From: Apostichopus japonicus
Taxonomy: Eukaryota > Echinodermata > Holothuroidea > Aspidochirotida > Stichopodidae
Direction: 5' to 3'
Length of the DNA: 64,000 bases
NCBI RefSeq assembly: GCF_037975245.1
Contig: NC_092576.1
Span: 13,620,611-13,684,610, forward strand
Part shown: positions 50,601 through 64,000 of the stretch, in pieces
Layout: every line of letters begins with the position of its first letter
Position numbering within the stretch: position 1 is the first letter of the stretch
Made by a program: the position numbers and the translations under genes
Notes under the pieces: model-generated
Database searches by the model: none
The model's input: only the letters and a program-made list of their open reading frames with translations
What the model was told of the DNA's origin: nothing

Positions 50601-53600
50601 TAACGCTTCACAAGTAATATGTTATAAACAGTTATTCGGCTCACTACAACGTGGCATTAAATTACATCGATCGAACCAGGGTTGTTTATTACTTTATATA
50701 ACTATGGAACGATTACGATATCGTATAAAAAATTGTCAAACCCAATCATGAATCTTAAAAATTCATACTCCTGTATACATTGTTTGTCCTTCTAGTTTGT
50801 GCTTGCACGTTCACATCTACTCATCTCTGCTTTAGCTCAGTAATTAAATATTTGTATAAATCGTAGTTTCTCTTTGACGGTTGGTATCTGATTTGTGAAG
50901 TGATATAAATGTAGAGTTTGAGCCCTAGTGCAATTCACCGTATCTCGAGAAGTCTAGTTTCTTTGCACTCTTAGAGATATGTGGTCAAAACATCTAATGC
51001 AAATACTGTAACATTTTTATTCCTTTGGTGTGGATTTACATTTAAAACGAAAGCCCCCCCCCCCCATTGAAATGGAATGAATAATTATATCATTAATCAT
51101 TAATGCATTAACAAATGTAGTTAGGATTTTCGCGGTATATTTTAATGCCGCAAAATTCATGTGGTTTTGATAGCTTTTTAGGTTCATAGACAGTATTTAT
51201 ACGATAGTATTACGAGCACGTTCGAAGAGTCTCATTTTTGCATACTCACCGATTATGGTGACATTATATTCGAACACGTTTTCAGTACCAAGTCCATCCC
51301 CCGAAATACACTGGTACACTCCACCGTGTTCATGTTTCGCTTTTGGAAATGAAAGGGTGCCATTTGGAGAAACAACGTAATCGTCATAATATGCGTGTGA
51401 GGTCGTCACTTTGTTTCCCTCCAAGAGACCCCAAAAGAGATACTTCAATTCACCAACATATGGTTTCACTTGCCAAGTGAAGAATATCGATCTGCTCAAA
51501 GCGCATACCAAACTAAACTCGGCACCCCTTTCAGCAATTCGTTTGCTACGTAAAACAAACGTACCATTGTCTAGCTTCTGTAGCAGGATTGCAGATTCAA
51601 CATGTTCAAGTATGGGTGGTGGATTCACAGCCTTGCAAACTAACAACATTGATGTCAAGGGATACAGTTTTAAGTCAACTGTCGAGACTTGCGACGTAAA
51701 GGAATCGTTTTGAACGATCACTTTGTAATCATATGGGAGGCTAGTATCACCTTCAATTGTTCGGACAAGCCACTCCAGTGAAACAACTGGACGACTTCTA
51801 GACACATAACAGTCAATTTCTTGATTTTGATTTACCCTAATGTTGCAGTCACCACTCTTCCCACATTGCCTTATATATGGTCTATTGTGTTGAGGCATCA
51901 CTGTGAATAAGAAGAAAATTCAAATTATTAGACACTAGTTATCTTAACATTCCAGCATTGGGAGCGAAAGACATTCTAGATTTGATCCGTTTTCGCATTA
52001 GTTAATACATCAACATCGAAGGAATAGTCATAAACTATTGATCTTATCGTCTAAAAGGGCTGTAGTTGATACTTTGTGTACAAATTATTACATTGTTGGT
52101 GTAAAACAGATGGGAGTTTTATCTATGGGTAACTGACATTTGACAACGTTACAATGGGAACAAGGGATACTGTAGTTAGATGAAAGCTTTCAAATATGTT
52201 TAAATTGGAATAATTGTGTCAACTACCAATTTAACAAATGCTCAGTCTCCTCATTGCTGTGAAAGTTTACAATAATTGGTACAGAACTGTTTATTTGGAA
52301 AGCATTTAGTGGAAACTGCTCCCTTAGAGCATTACATGTAAAGAAAACGATGTTCGGCACTTACCAGTAGTTATGACTCTTACAACATTATATGTTGGGT
52401 TAGTATCAACAGACGTCATCATCGTTATAACTGTAAAGTTGCCGTCGTGGACCATGGATACTTGGTTAATAATCAGACAACCATCTTGACGTACGTCATA
52501 GTCACCTGATAGGAAACCATGTCCACTTTTTGCAGAACTTTTGTAATTGATAATCGGTTCCTCATCTCTAGTATTGGTCCCAATGTACCAAAAGATGCCA
52601 AAGAAATCAGGTTGAAACGTACATTCTATTACACCTGTTCCCCCTAGAGCAAGGTACTGGGGAGAACCACAGCCTATGGTAATTTCTGCGTCTGCCAAAC
52701 AAAACAAGGATCATTATTATACTTAGCCATTTATTTTGTCACATATTTCGCAATTACTATATTGAAATATTCCGTTTATCTGGAATACTCAGCATTGCAT
52801 TGCCTGTTACATTCATTAACATATCAGCAATTTGCGATTGATGAAAGAGAAATTACTGTGATATAATTTTACCCGGCGAACCCTAATTGACAAGTTATTA
52901 ACCTTTTCGTTGAAATTTACAATGCGTTGGCCGAAACAAATATGCGTGCACACCACATATTTCTAAATCATATATTAAAATCAACCAATCAAATCATCTC
53001 TTCTACATTACGTCAGTCAATCAAAAACCACCTGTTTCGCTCGTTTAATACGTTTATTGATGCACTAAGCCAATATTGCAAGATGAAACTGACCCATGCG
53101 AAAATTTCGTTGTCTATAAATTTCAATTATAGTTCAAAGTGACCAATCAGTGTCCATGTGAGTATTTTCTGTCACTTCCGAATCGTGACCGACAACAGGT
53201 TATAGCATAGTCAGTCATTGACAACTTTGAGCATAGGTTTTGCGTAAAGTAATGATGGTTTTAGTCATGATTTGTGGATTATATTGTAAATTTTGTACAG
53301 TTAAGTATCATTTCACATTTTAAAGGGTTCAATTTATAATTGGTAAAACCGGCGAGTGTTGCTTAATTAACAGATTTTCAACCCGATATCCAAGCTCATT
53401 TTATAATTTTTGTATAGGAATATAATGCTCTGTACTGTGTAAAGGATTATTTAAATGATAGCTCTTGAATGAATTAGTCCGGTTTCATACTACCCTAAAC
53501 TACAGGTAGTTTTCAACAACCCTGAGATTATGTGCTGTTCGCAGATCATATGTGTGTCGTCATTCCCACATTACAAAAATGGTGGGAAAAGCGGTCTACA

Positions 53601-55931
53601 CGTGATACGGAATGCCCAAATACATTGAGTATAAAGGAGAGTAGCAATGGTTTAATGCTTAACCCATACATAGGGAAGAAGATGCATTGGTTTGTTTGCA
53701 TATGCATTGGTAAATTATTGCCCAATATTATAAGTCAATGTATATTGACCAACAGAACAACTTTAGAATAACTTGTGCTAATCATTTCAATGTTTTCTTA
53801 TCACATTTGGTGACACCATACTCCAGCATTACATGAAATTTACGCGGGTACCTGAAAACATGAAAAGTATGGGGAAATAAAACAGAGAGTTTGACAGACT
53901 GGAAGAGTGACCTTACACCTGGGAAATAAGGACCAGTCACATTGTTGCGTTGTCTTCAAGTATAACCAAGTATTGCAGAGAATGTTCAGGATGGTGTAAG
54001 GTGAAATATTAACAAACATCATAGTCTCTATCGATACCTTACAAGTACTACGGACCTTATTTACAAATTTGTTTATTTCATCACAGTTATGGAACATACA
54101 GTATACAATACAGTAACACGTGAATATATGTAATATAAGTTAGAATCACAAACTATTTTATTATGAAAACAAGTTCAGTGTCCCTCAACAGTTCCCAAAG
54201 AACCAGGAGTAAGAATATGTTAACGAGATAATGAACAATGAGAATGCACGTTTAACATTGGAAGATTTAACCATATAGTGTTGTAATGTCCATAACAGTT
54301 TATCATCTCCATATTGTTGCATTCAAATATCCGCTAGTCTACAAGTTAAAAACATATGCAACAGGTCTTTCCATTTCTCATGTTTCATAACAATAAACCT
54401 GGCCTTAAATTGCACTGTGATGGCCATGATCAAGACATATATCAACGGCCATCTGTGTTCTTGGTCTAGTATGTACGTCTTTTATGTATCAGCAAACTAG
54501 TACGATGTTATTCAACATACCAATATTTTAAGAATCATAGTATGGTAGCGTCGTGAGATGCATGACTCTGTGATAATTCTGACAGAATGCACTTCATCAT
54601 CAAGTGCAGTTCTTACTGCTTAATTGTTATGAATAATGAGCAGATGAAAGGACAAGAATGGGACATTGAATGTCTAAGACTAATTGCACGTCGTGGCCTC
54701 TACCTCACCTTCTTATTGTAATGGTGTGAAATTTCGAGCTCAGCCTGTTGCGTATTTTGAAACGGTTATAGGATAACTACTCCCGAGCCACCTATTAATT
54801 TGCTACTTAAAGAAGTCTCTCCAGTGATGTATAATTAAACGATGTTGAATTGGTAAAAAAAATCAAACTCAACCAGAGTTCTGTGAGAGCATGCAACAAA
54901 TCCCAGTGAACCTCATTGATATTTCGATTCCATGTTAAGAATAAACAGTGAACAATATACCGTTACGGGTACAACTGCAGTTTGCAGATGACTATACCGT
55001 TCGGTATAATTCAGCTTACATCTAGTGACTGAAGTAGCTAGTCATTGAAATACATTTTGTTTGTCCATACACATAGGCTAATATCAATTGGTAATAGTAA
55101 CATTTTGTTATATGTAAACTAGGAAACATGTTGGTACACCACTGAAATGATATATAACTATAGACACATCTTGTAATATGTGCTAATATATACTCCTCAA
55201 ATACATTTAAACTATGTGTATGCGCTATTAACTTTGTGAACAGTAAGCAAATTATTTAGTGAGAATGTCGAAATGTCGGATAGGTTTCTGCAATGATGCA
55301 CCGTTTATACTGTGTGGTGAATATTTAGGTTTGTCGGCCAATGCATATGTACCAAGCTACATCAATATAGTCTTGAAAATATAAGTTTAAATACAAAAAA
55401 ACAATGTACTCTGGTTGTTGTGCTGTACTAGGGATATGACTGACACGTGTAACAGATGGACATATTCTGCCAGGTGTACCAAATTGGCTATATGAAATAC
55501 TTTCATTTTGTTTACATTAATCGCAATGAAAGCATAATCTACTGTTTATGATATATCAAATCACTATATGATCAAGCATATAACGCAGAAAAGAACATTT
55601 CAAAGGATACAGTTTTGTTTCATAATTGACAATCATTATATGGTTACTTAGGTCTACATTTCTGTACATGTTTTTTTTTATCATACACATCCTATTGTAA
55701 GAACAGTAACCGGTATACCCAGGGTGAAGCGATCAGTATGACAACTTATGGTTAAACTTTGTATTCCATAATGAAGAGAACGAAAGCCGGCCTTGAATGG
55801 TATATGTATGTATATATTTACGTATATCCATAATTATAATATATACATGCATAAAATCGCAAACTGTACTCACCCACAGAATGACACCCATGTATTAACG
55901 CAATCACACACAATGGAAGGAATACACCCAT
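44478..55931 (-). CDS. Predicted transmembrane Ig-NACHT receptor, complete, 10 exons, 1122 aa
   Basis: Exons in transcript order: 55931-55874, 52691-52365, 51900-51250, 50270-49932, 49585-49478, 48677-48625, 48283-48235, 47478-45992, 45481-45273, 44565-44478. All are GT-AG, phases agree, 3369 bases with stop. Residues 1-19 are a signal peptide (MGVFLPLCVIALIHG). Four Ig-like domains follow (~20-128; two in 129-345; 346-458), then a helix at about 467-491 (ASVFVIPIMIVVICFCFVF) with a basic RRR stop-transfer, a short linker, and a NACHT domain. NACHT motifs are Walker A GDPGYGKS (~608-615), Walker B LFIFDGYDE (~685-693), VTTRR, and the later VRFHHKLFCEWYAA block common in NLRs. The C-terminus is a ~100-residue LRR-like tail (SLTTLRLWHCFLP, LTSVKMPDNRLQQLNS). 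NACHT proteins oligomerise on nucleotide exchange, so ligand-driven signalling from the surface is inferred. The start ATG has A at -3. The link from Ig part to NACHT part rests on two small exons and needs transcript proof. Confidence 0.8.
44608..44640. repeat. (AT)n microsatellite
   Basis: Uninterrupted AT dinucleotides in the last intron of the Ig-NACHT gene. Confidence 0.95.
47985..48180 (-). other. Unassigned open stretch in an Ig-NACHT intron
   Basis: A minus-strand frame of about 60 codons (ETLRLSKSQLNPFDLSSLS, then EILHLLQRFEG) ends in TAA near 47985. Its Leu spacing is LRR- or helix-like, similar to NLR C-termini. It sits between exons 48283-48235 and 47478-45992, without a convincing acceptor. 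It may be an alternative terminal exon or a relic of a neighbouring NLR; chance is also possible. Confidence 0.25.
48830..49146 (-). mobile_element. tRNA-derived SINE, family 1
   Basis: Minus-strand copy with head GGCGTGGTGGCCAATTGGC and B box GGTTCGAGTCCTGGCC. The body contains GTCCTTGGGTAAGGCACTTA and the CACTTTGGTGTGTAAG end. It is inserted in the Ig-NACHT intron between 49478 and 48677. Confidence 0.87.
52692..55873 (-). other. First intron of the Ig-NACHT gene
   Basis: A 3.2-kb intron separating the signal-peptide exon from the Ig exons, bounded by donor GTGAGT and acceptor TTTGGCAG. It contains AT-rich sequence with no recognised element, exon or RNA gene. Confidence 0.7.
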
Positions 55932-57290
55932 CGTCCTTCAGTGGAATCAATCTTCAAGGAGAGAGTGAAATGTTATAGCACAACGACTTCATTAGGCACC
56001 TATTTTTAGCAGAAAACTTGTGCTGTTAGTATTTTTGTAGTTAAAAGTCCGTTGCATTAGAGTGACAAGATCGTTTTACCATGACATCATTTGGTTTTCT
56101 TATAATTGTTGCTTAATAAACGTAATTATAACCGACCTTTTACCGTCATGGAAATAATGCTAGTAACAAGTAGTACATTAATTCAGTGCCATAGCTCGAT
56201 GCAGTTAAAACTATACGAATATCGTTATAAAATTGAAATCTCGAAGGGTGCACTCGCCATACCGAGCTCGAGCAAAGTCTGTATTTGTTTATGATCAGCA
56301 AGGTGATCGCCATAGCCTGATAACGTACATTTGAGTTATCAATTATTTATAACTATACTCATCCTTACCACAGAACCAATAAGTATGACTCAGTAGCGGA
56401 ATAATAAATGTAGAATGGGAGTGGGGAGGGGGTGAGATGTTTCAGAGCCGTTTCAACGTTCCTTTTCCGTTTTATATGACTAGTCACAGCCAGTAAGTTA
56501 TTGTGATCTATAGGTATGTCTGTGTCAGCAGCGCTTTATATGATATCATTCTGTCATTTTAGCATTAGCAAGAATGACATTTGACGAAATTGTAGAGTTT
56601 ATAAGGGCATCTCTGAATGTCGTGGTTTGAGTATTTATAAAGTCATTGGAGGTCATATAATGCATTATTTGAAATTAAGAAGAATTTCATAGTAGAAATA
56701 ACTAAAAAGTAAATGTAAAGTTATGTTACTAAACAGACACCGCACATACATAACTGTGTGCAACAAGAAACAACTTCATCTTCCTTTCAGTATATTTACA
56801 ATTTTATTGTAGAAATAAACTATACAATATATACTCTGTACAGCTTAATAGTAATCAGAAAAGACCGATTTTGAACTTATCACAAGGCTTCATATGAATG
56901 GAAATCCCCCTTTTGTACACTCAGAAACGTAAAATAACAACAACTAATGAATCGTGGAAAGATGATACAATTTTAGTGGGTTTGATGAATTAGATTTTCT
57001 TTTTTCCAGTGTCATGAAAAAGTCATACCTACAAGAAAAAAAGCTTTATGAAACGATATATTTATTTTTGGTACTACAGGGTTATCCATTTAGTACTGAC
57101 AGTCTAAGCTAGAGTTTGAAAACAAAGGGAAAGGTGTCAGAGAGAAAAAAATCAAAAAATCAAAAAATCAAAGGGTCATTGCTAGAGCTAATTAAGTTAG
57201 ATTATAAGCGGTGGCCAAGGAAAAGTACGTGGTTAATATATTTGTCATTTTGCCTACTTCAACTCCGAGGAGATTTGAGTGGAAGGTAAC
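55932..57290. other. Upstream region of the Ig-NACHT gene
   Basis: Probable 5' UTR and promoter side of the minus-strand receptor gene. No transcription start, core promoter element or repeat boundary can be fixed by eye. Confidence 0.4.
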
Positions 57291-57299
57291 CAGGGGGAG

Positions 57300-58830
57300 C
57301 TTGTCGTTGCAATATTTTTGACCTTCATTGCCAAAGTAGGTGGTCTGGATAGTGAGAGGACACTCTGAATGGCTTCACGCACCCTTGTGGTACTATCATG
57401 ACCCCTGGCAATAAGGTGCTTTTTAAACACCTGTATGACAAATGAAAGAGGAATTGTTGGAGCAATACGACGAAGAAACAGTGCTTGACTGTAGGCAATT
57501 CCAGACTTGCAATGGTGGGGATGGCATCTAGAAGAATGTAGATACTTGTGTGTGTCAGTGGGCTTAGTGTATACTTCAGTTGAGTGAGTGAGCCGTGTTC
57601 CTTGCGAAAAGTCACATCGAGGAAGTCATCCAGTTAGTGGGAGTATTCAGAGGTAAATGTAATGATGCTGTGAAAGGAATTGATGTAATAAATGAAGGTA
57701 AGCAGGCTATCTTCATTACTGGTCAACACGAAGTAGAGGTCATCAATGTATCGCCACCGGATAAGAGGACGGCAGGGAGCTGCACGGAGCATGCGTTCTT
57801 CAAGGATGGACATAAACAGGCAAGCAAAGGAACGCGCCATTCTGGTACCCATGACAGTCCCTAGTCTTTGAAGGTAATGCTTCTCCAACAACGTGAAGTT
57901 TCTTTTGGAGAGAATCAGTTTGATGAGGACTTTGCTGTCAGAGATGGATGGACAAGGGTGGCCATTCTTGGACAGGGCTGCACAGGTAGCTGCAATGCCT
58001 TCAGCATGAGGGATGCAAAGAGAAGTGACGTCGAAAGTACCGATGATGGCGCTGGGGATTTAGTTCTTGATATCTTCAAGTTTTCTAAGGAAATCTGGAG
58101 TGTCATGGATGTAATAATTAATCTGAAGAACTTGAGGTTTGATTAAGTGGTCCAAACACGAGGATGTATTTTCGTTTGGAAACCCGTTGCCTGAGATGAT
58201 AGGCTTAGCAAGGTAACCAGGCTTGTGAATGTTGGGCAAAAGATGAAACCTGGTTGCCCTACAGTCTGTCGAAGAAAGGAAAGAAAGAGCCTTCTTCGAG
58301 ATCTGGTTCCGCTGGTACATATTAATGATGGTCTGTTTAATCTGCCGGGTGAAACTTTGTGGAATCAGAAGCAAGAATAGTGGAATTGCCGCTGTTGGAG
58401 AGATAACGCATGGCTTCCTTGATATAATCCTGTCGATCCTGGATGACAACTGCTGAACCATTGTCGGTTGGCTTGATGATAATGTCACAGCAAGACATCA
58501 GTGAGGAGAGTGATGCGCGTTGATCTCTTGGAAGGTTGTCGTGTGTTTTGCGAAGAGGATATTTTGTTTGGTTAGTTTCAGAACTGATAACTTTGGTGTA
58601 AGCTTATAAAACAATGACGCTGCACTTAGGAGGCATCTGAGAATTTTTTTGCAAGCGGGTTCACGGTCAGTTGGAGGATCATCTAGAACAAACATTAACC
58701 AAGGCAAATTCTGCGACGAAAATGAGTGGGATCTTGGTTCAGTTCTGCTCGGTCAAATGAGGAAGGAGTAGGACAGACATTGAGTTATTTGGAGAGAATC
58801 CAAGTTTGTCATTGGTAAAAGAAGATAAGT
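57300..58830 (-). pseudogene. Penelope-like retroelement, reverse-transcriptase part, broken
   Basis: Minus-strand frames carry hallmarks of Penelope-like RT in order: TPSSFDRAELNQDPTHF (~58770), GYLAKPIISGNGFPNENTSS and LLKPQ-like LIKPQVLQINYYIHDTPDF (58200-58070), GTVMGTRMARSFACLFM with RWRYIDDLYFV (57860-57710), and FRKEHGSL (~57610). YIDD is the RT catalytic box. Frames shift several times and stops interrupt the coding sequence, so it is inactive. The GIY-YIG endonuclease expected downstream on this strand is not visible before ~57300. It lies upstream of the Ig-NACHT gene in the same orientation. Confidence 0.85.
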
Positions 58831-58849
58831 TAACAATTGTTGAGGAGGG

Positions 58850-59975
58850 TTGTTCTGACTTCAGAAACACAAAAGTACAAATACAAGTACAAAGTGGATA
58901 ATGAGGATCACTTCAAGATAAACAGTAGCAGAGCAGCTGAAAGAAAAAAAAATGTTAGCAAACTACATGCTACATTCTTCCTCTTCACGCAAATCCCCAC
59001 TAACAACCTCAGCTCTCTCCTTACTTCAGATAGACTCCAACGATCGAGCCGTTCCTGCAAAACCAATTATATTCTACATAAGTCTACGCAACATACGGGA
59101 CCTTCTTGTTCGTGCTGATGTTCCACCTATACGTCTAACCCTACACCCGTTTTTCATGATACTTTAATTGTGATCATACTTCGTGATGCATCGTCTGCAG
59201 CCACCGCATTGTTGATTCCGATTTCATCACCATACACAGCACCCAACTCACACACAAGACTGAGGGTCACATTACTTGAACAACCTCCCATGTGATCTAT
59301 CTGATGTGTTGTAGAGTTTGCAACATCCAGTATGCTGGTGAAATTACAGCCACCCTCCAGAAGCGGTTATACGGTCATAGATCCACAATCAACGCCATGA
59401 AGACTGAAACCCGGTTCGAGAACACTTAAACCTTCCCAACCATACCATTATTGACATGGCCCTACAGGGGATTGAATCCTTAGGTAGCGGTTCTGACCTA
59501 GTGCGGCTCAGCGGAGAGAGACTGTGGATACAACGCCTTCGCATCATTCAACCCCATGGTCTCAACATTCAGGAAGGACATGACTAACGTTTCTTCTGCT
59601 TCCCACCTCCTCCCTTGTTCCCCCTCGGTCACCCCTCTGTCATCCCTCTTCTCCTAGCTCTCTACCACCTATTTTCTCCACACGTTCCTGTCTTTGTCCT
59701 TCTACAGTTTTTCTACTACCTCTATCCCCCTGTTGGTTCCTTTCTTTCTTTCTTTTTCGTCGTCAACTAATCCTCTTACATCAATGTATTTTGTGTTCAC
59801 CATGCTCTTTAATCAGTCTGAATTTTATGCTTGTCTTTGTCCCTTGTAGTTTTTGTTACTTGTCATTTAGCCTCTGAAGAAGATCTTGCTAGGATCGAAA
59901 TGTCAGTTCCAATTACCTAACGCATCCTCTTACACGGTCTCTTTAGTTGCTAACAGTTTTTGTTTCAGTTTGATC
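58850..59975 (+). pseudogene. Penelope-like retroelement, GIY-YIG endonuclease part and 3' tail
   Basis: Plus-strand frames give KPIIFYISLRNIRDLLVRAD (~59070-59130), HRIVDSDFITIHSTQLTHKT (~59205-59265), VIYLMCCRVCNIQYAGEI with LQKRLYGHRSTI (59295-59390) and ERLWIQRLRIIQPHGLN (59515-59565). The second-last is the GIY-YIG nuclease core (VIYL...YAGE). Stops break it. It ends with a pyrimidine-rich tail and a GAAGATCTTGCTAGGATCG block, as at 30128-30200. It runs opposite to the RT fragment next to it, so the two do not form one intact element. Confidence 0.83.
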
Positions 59976-59994
59976 TTATATAGCTGTTCTAATG

Positions 59995-60290
59995 TGAAGT
60001 AAACTGCTGTGGTTGAGTGGATAAAGACAAATCCAGTGGATAAATGCGATGGTATTTGAAGCAATGAAACTTAGGTTTGGGGTTCGATCCCTTACCGGGT
60101 TATATTGAGGTGTGTTTTTCATTCAAGAGTAGTCTACGGTTTCCCATCTGAAATGACTGAAGATTCAAAAATTTTGACTTTGAAGCCACACAGCATGACA
60201 GTTGCAATGCATAATTACACATTCGTGGTCGCTTAAGCGTTGTCAAGCTCTCTGCTTATTATGATAATAATTATAATTATTATTATAATT
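59995..60290 (+). mobile_element. tRNA-derived SINE, family 3
   Basis: Plus-strand copy with head CTGTGGTTGAGTGGATAAAG, B box GGGGTTCGATCCC, body ending in a GTGGTCGCTTAAGCG block and an ATTATTATAATT tail. The head carries a small internal repeat of GTGGATAAA. It directly follows the Penelope-like tail. Confidence 0.82.
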
Positions 60291-63860
<3,570 letters not shown>

Positions 63861-64000
63861 TGCAGTAGCTTGCCCTAATCTTTTTCAAATTTTTGCCCGA
63901 CATTTCCATGATTTTATTTATTTAGCATCATGGTGCCTGAATCTTTCCGTGTAACACCACCGTAAGCGGAGCTCATCTGGGCTACCACGCTTTTTGCAAG

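Noticed and set aside
57595-58146. Plus-strand frames across the Penelope-like RT region
   Set aside because: They are shadows of the minus-strand RT coding sequence, which carries the YIDD and GTxMGT hallmarks.

Overview
The window looks like nuclear DNA of a marine invertebrate. Genes are split into many short GT-AG exons, intergenic DNA is AT-rich, and there are abundant tRNA-derived SINE copies, Penelope-like and LINE fragments, foldback DNA transposons and long (AT)n runs. A membrane receptor carrying a NACHT domain and the general repeat style suggest a deuterostome such as an echinoderm, possibly a sea cucumber. That placement is inference, because nothing in the sequence fixes the species.

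Three protein-coding genes can be assembled exon by exon with matching reading phases. (1) Plus strand, 633-8645: the last eight exons of an NCKAP1/HEM (Nap1, Kette) homologue, a subunit of the WAVE actin-regulatory complex; its 5' part lies left of the window. (2) Minus strand, 34038-14047: a complete 12-exon gene for a 1654-residue F-box/leucine-rich-repeat protein. A single 3.7 kb exon encodes a long, probably disordered N-terminus, followed by an F-box and nine LRR exons. It converges on NCKAP1. (3) Minus strand, 55931-44478: a complete 10-exon gene whose predicted 1122-residue product has a signal peptide, four immunoglobulin-like domains, one transmembrane helix, a cytoplasmic NACHT NTPase and a very short LRR-like tail. 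This predicted single-pass Ig-NACHT receptor is the most unusual object in the window.

Most of the rest is repeat DNA. NCKAP1 introns hold SINE fragments, a degenerate tetranucleotide array and a tandem duplication that copies the end of a coding exon. Just beyond NCKAP1, a 95-bp minisatellite sits between short inverted repeats. F-box gene introns hold a 131-139 bp tandem array, a 155-bp array whose unit contains the end of a coding exon, a SINE inserted in that array with a clear target-site duplication, a LINE 3' fragment, and a 2.6 kb element with 16-bp inverted termini and a 30-bp perfect palindrome. Between the F-box and Ig-NACHT genes are a hAT-type MITE with an 8-bp target-site duplication, a foldback element, and a duplicated segment in which one copy carries a G-rich minisatellite. 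Upstream of the Ig-NACHT gene are two decayed Penelope-like retroelement copies placed head to head.

The three genes do not form an operon or an obvious pathway. They are separate eukaryotic transcription units acting in actin remodelling, probable ubiquitin ligase targeting, and probable membrane-to-cytosol immune or recognition signalling.
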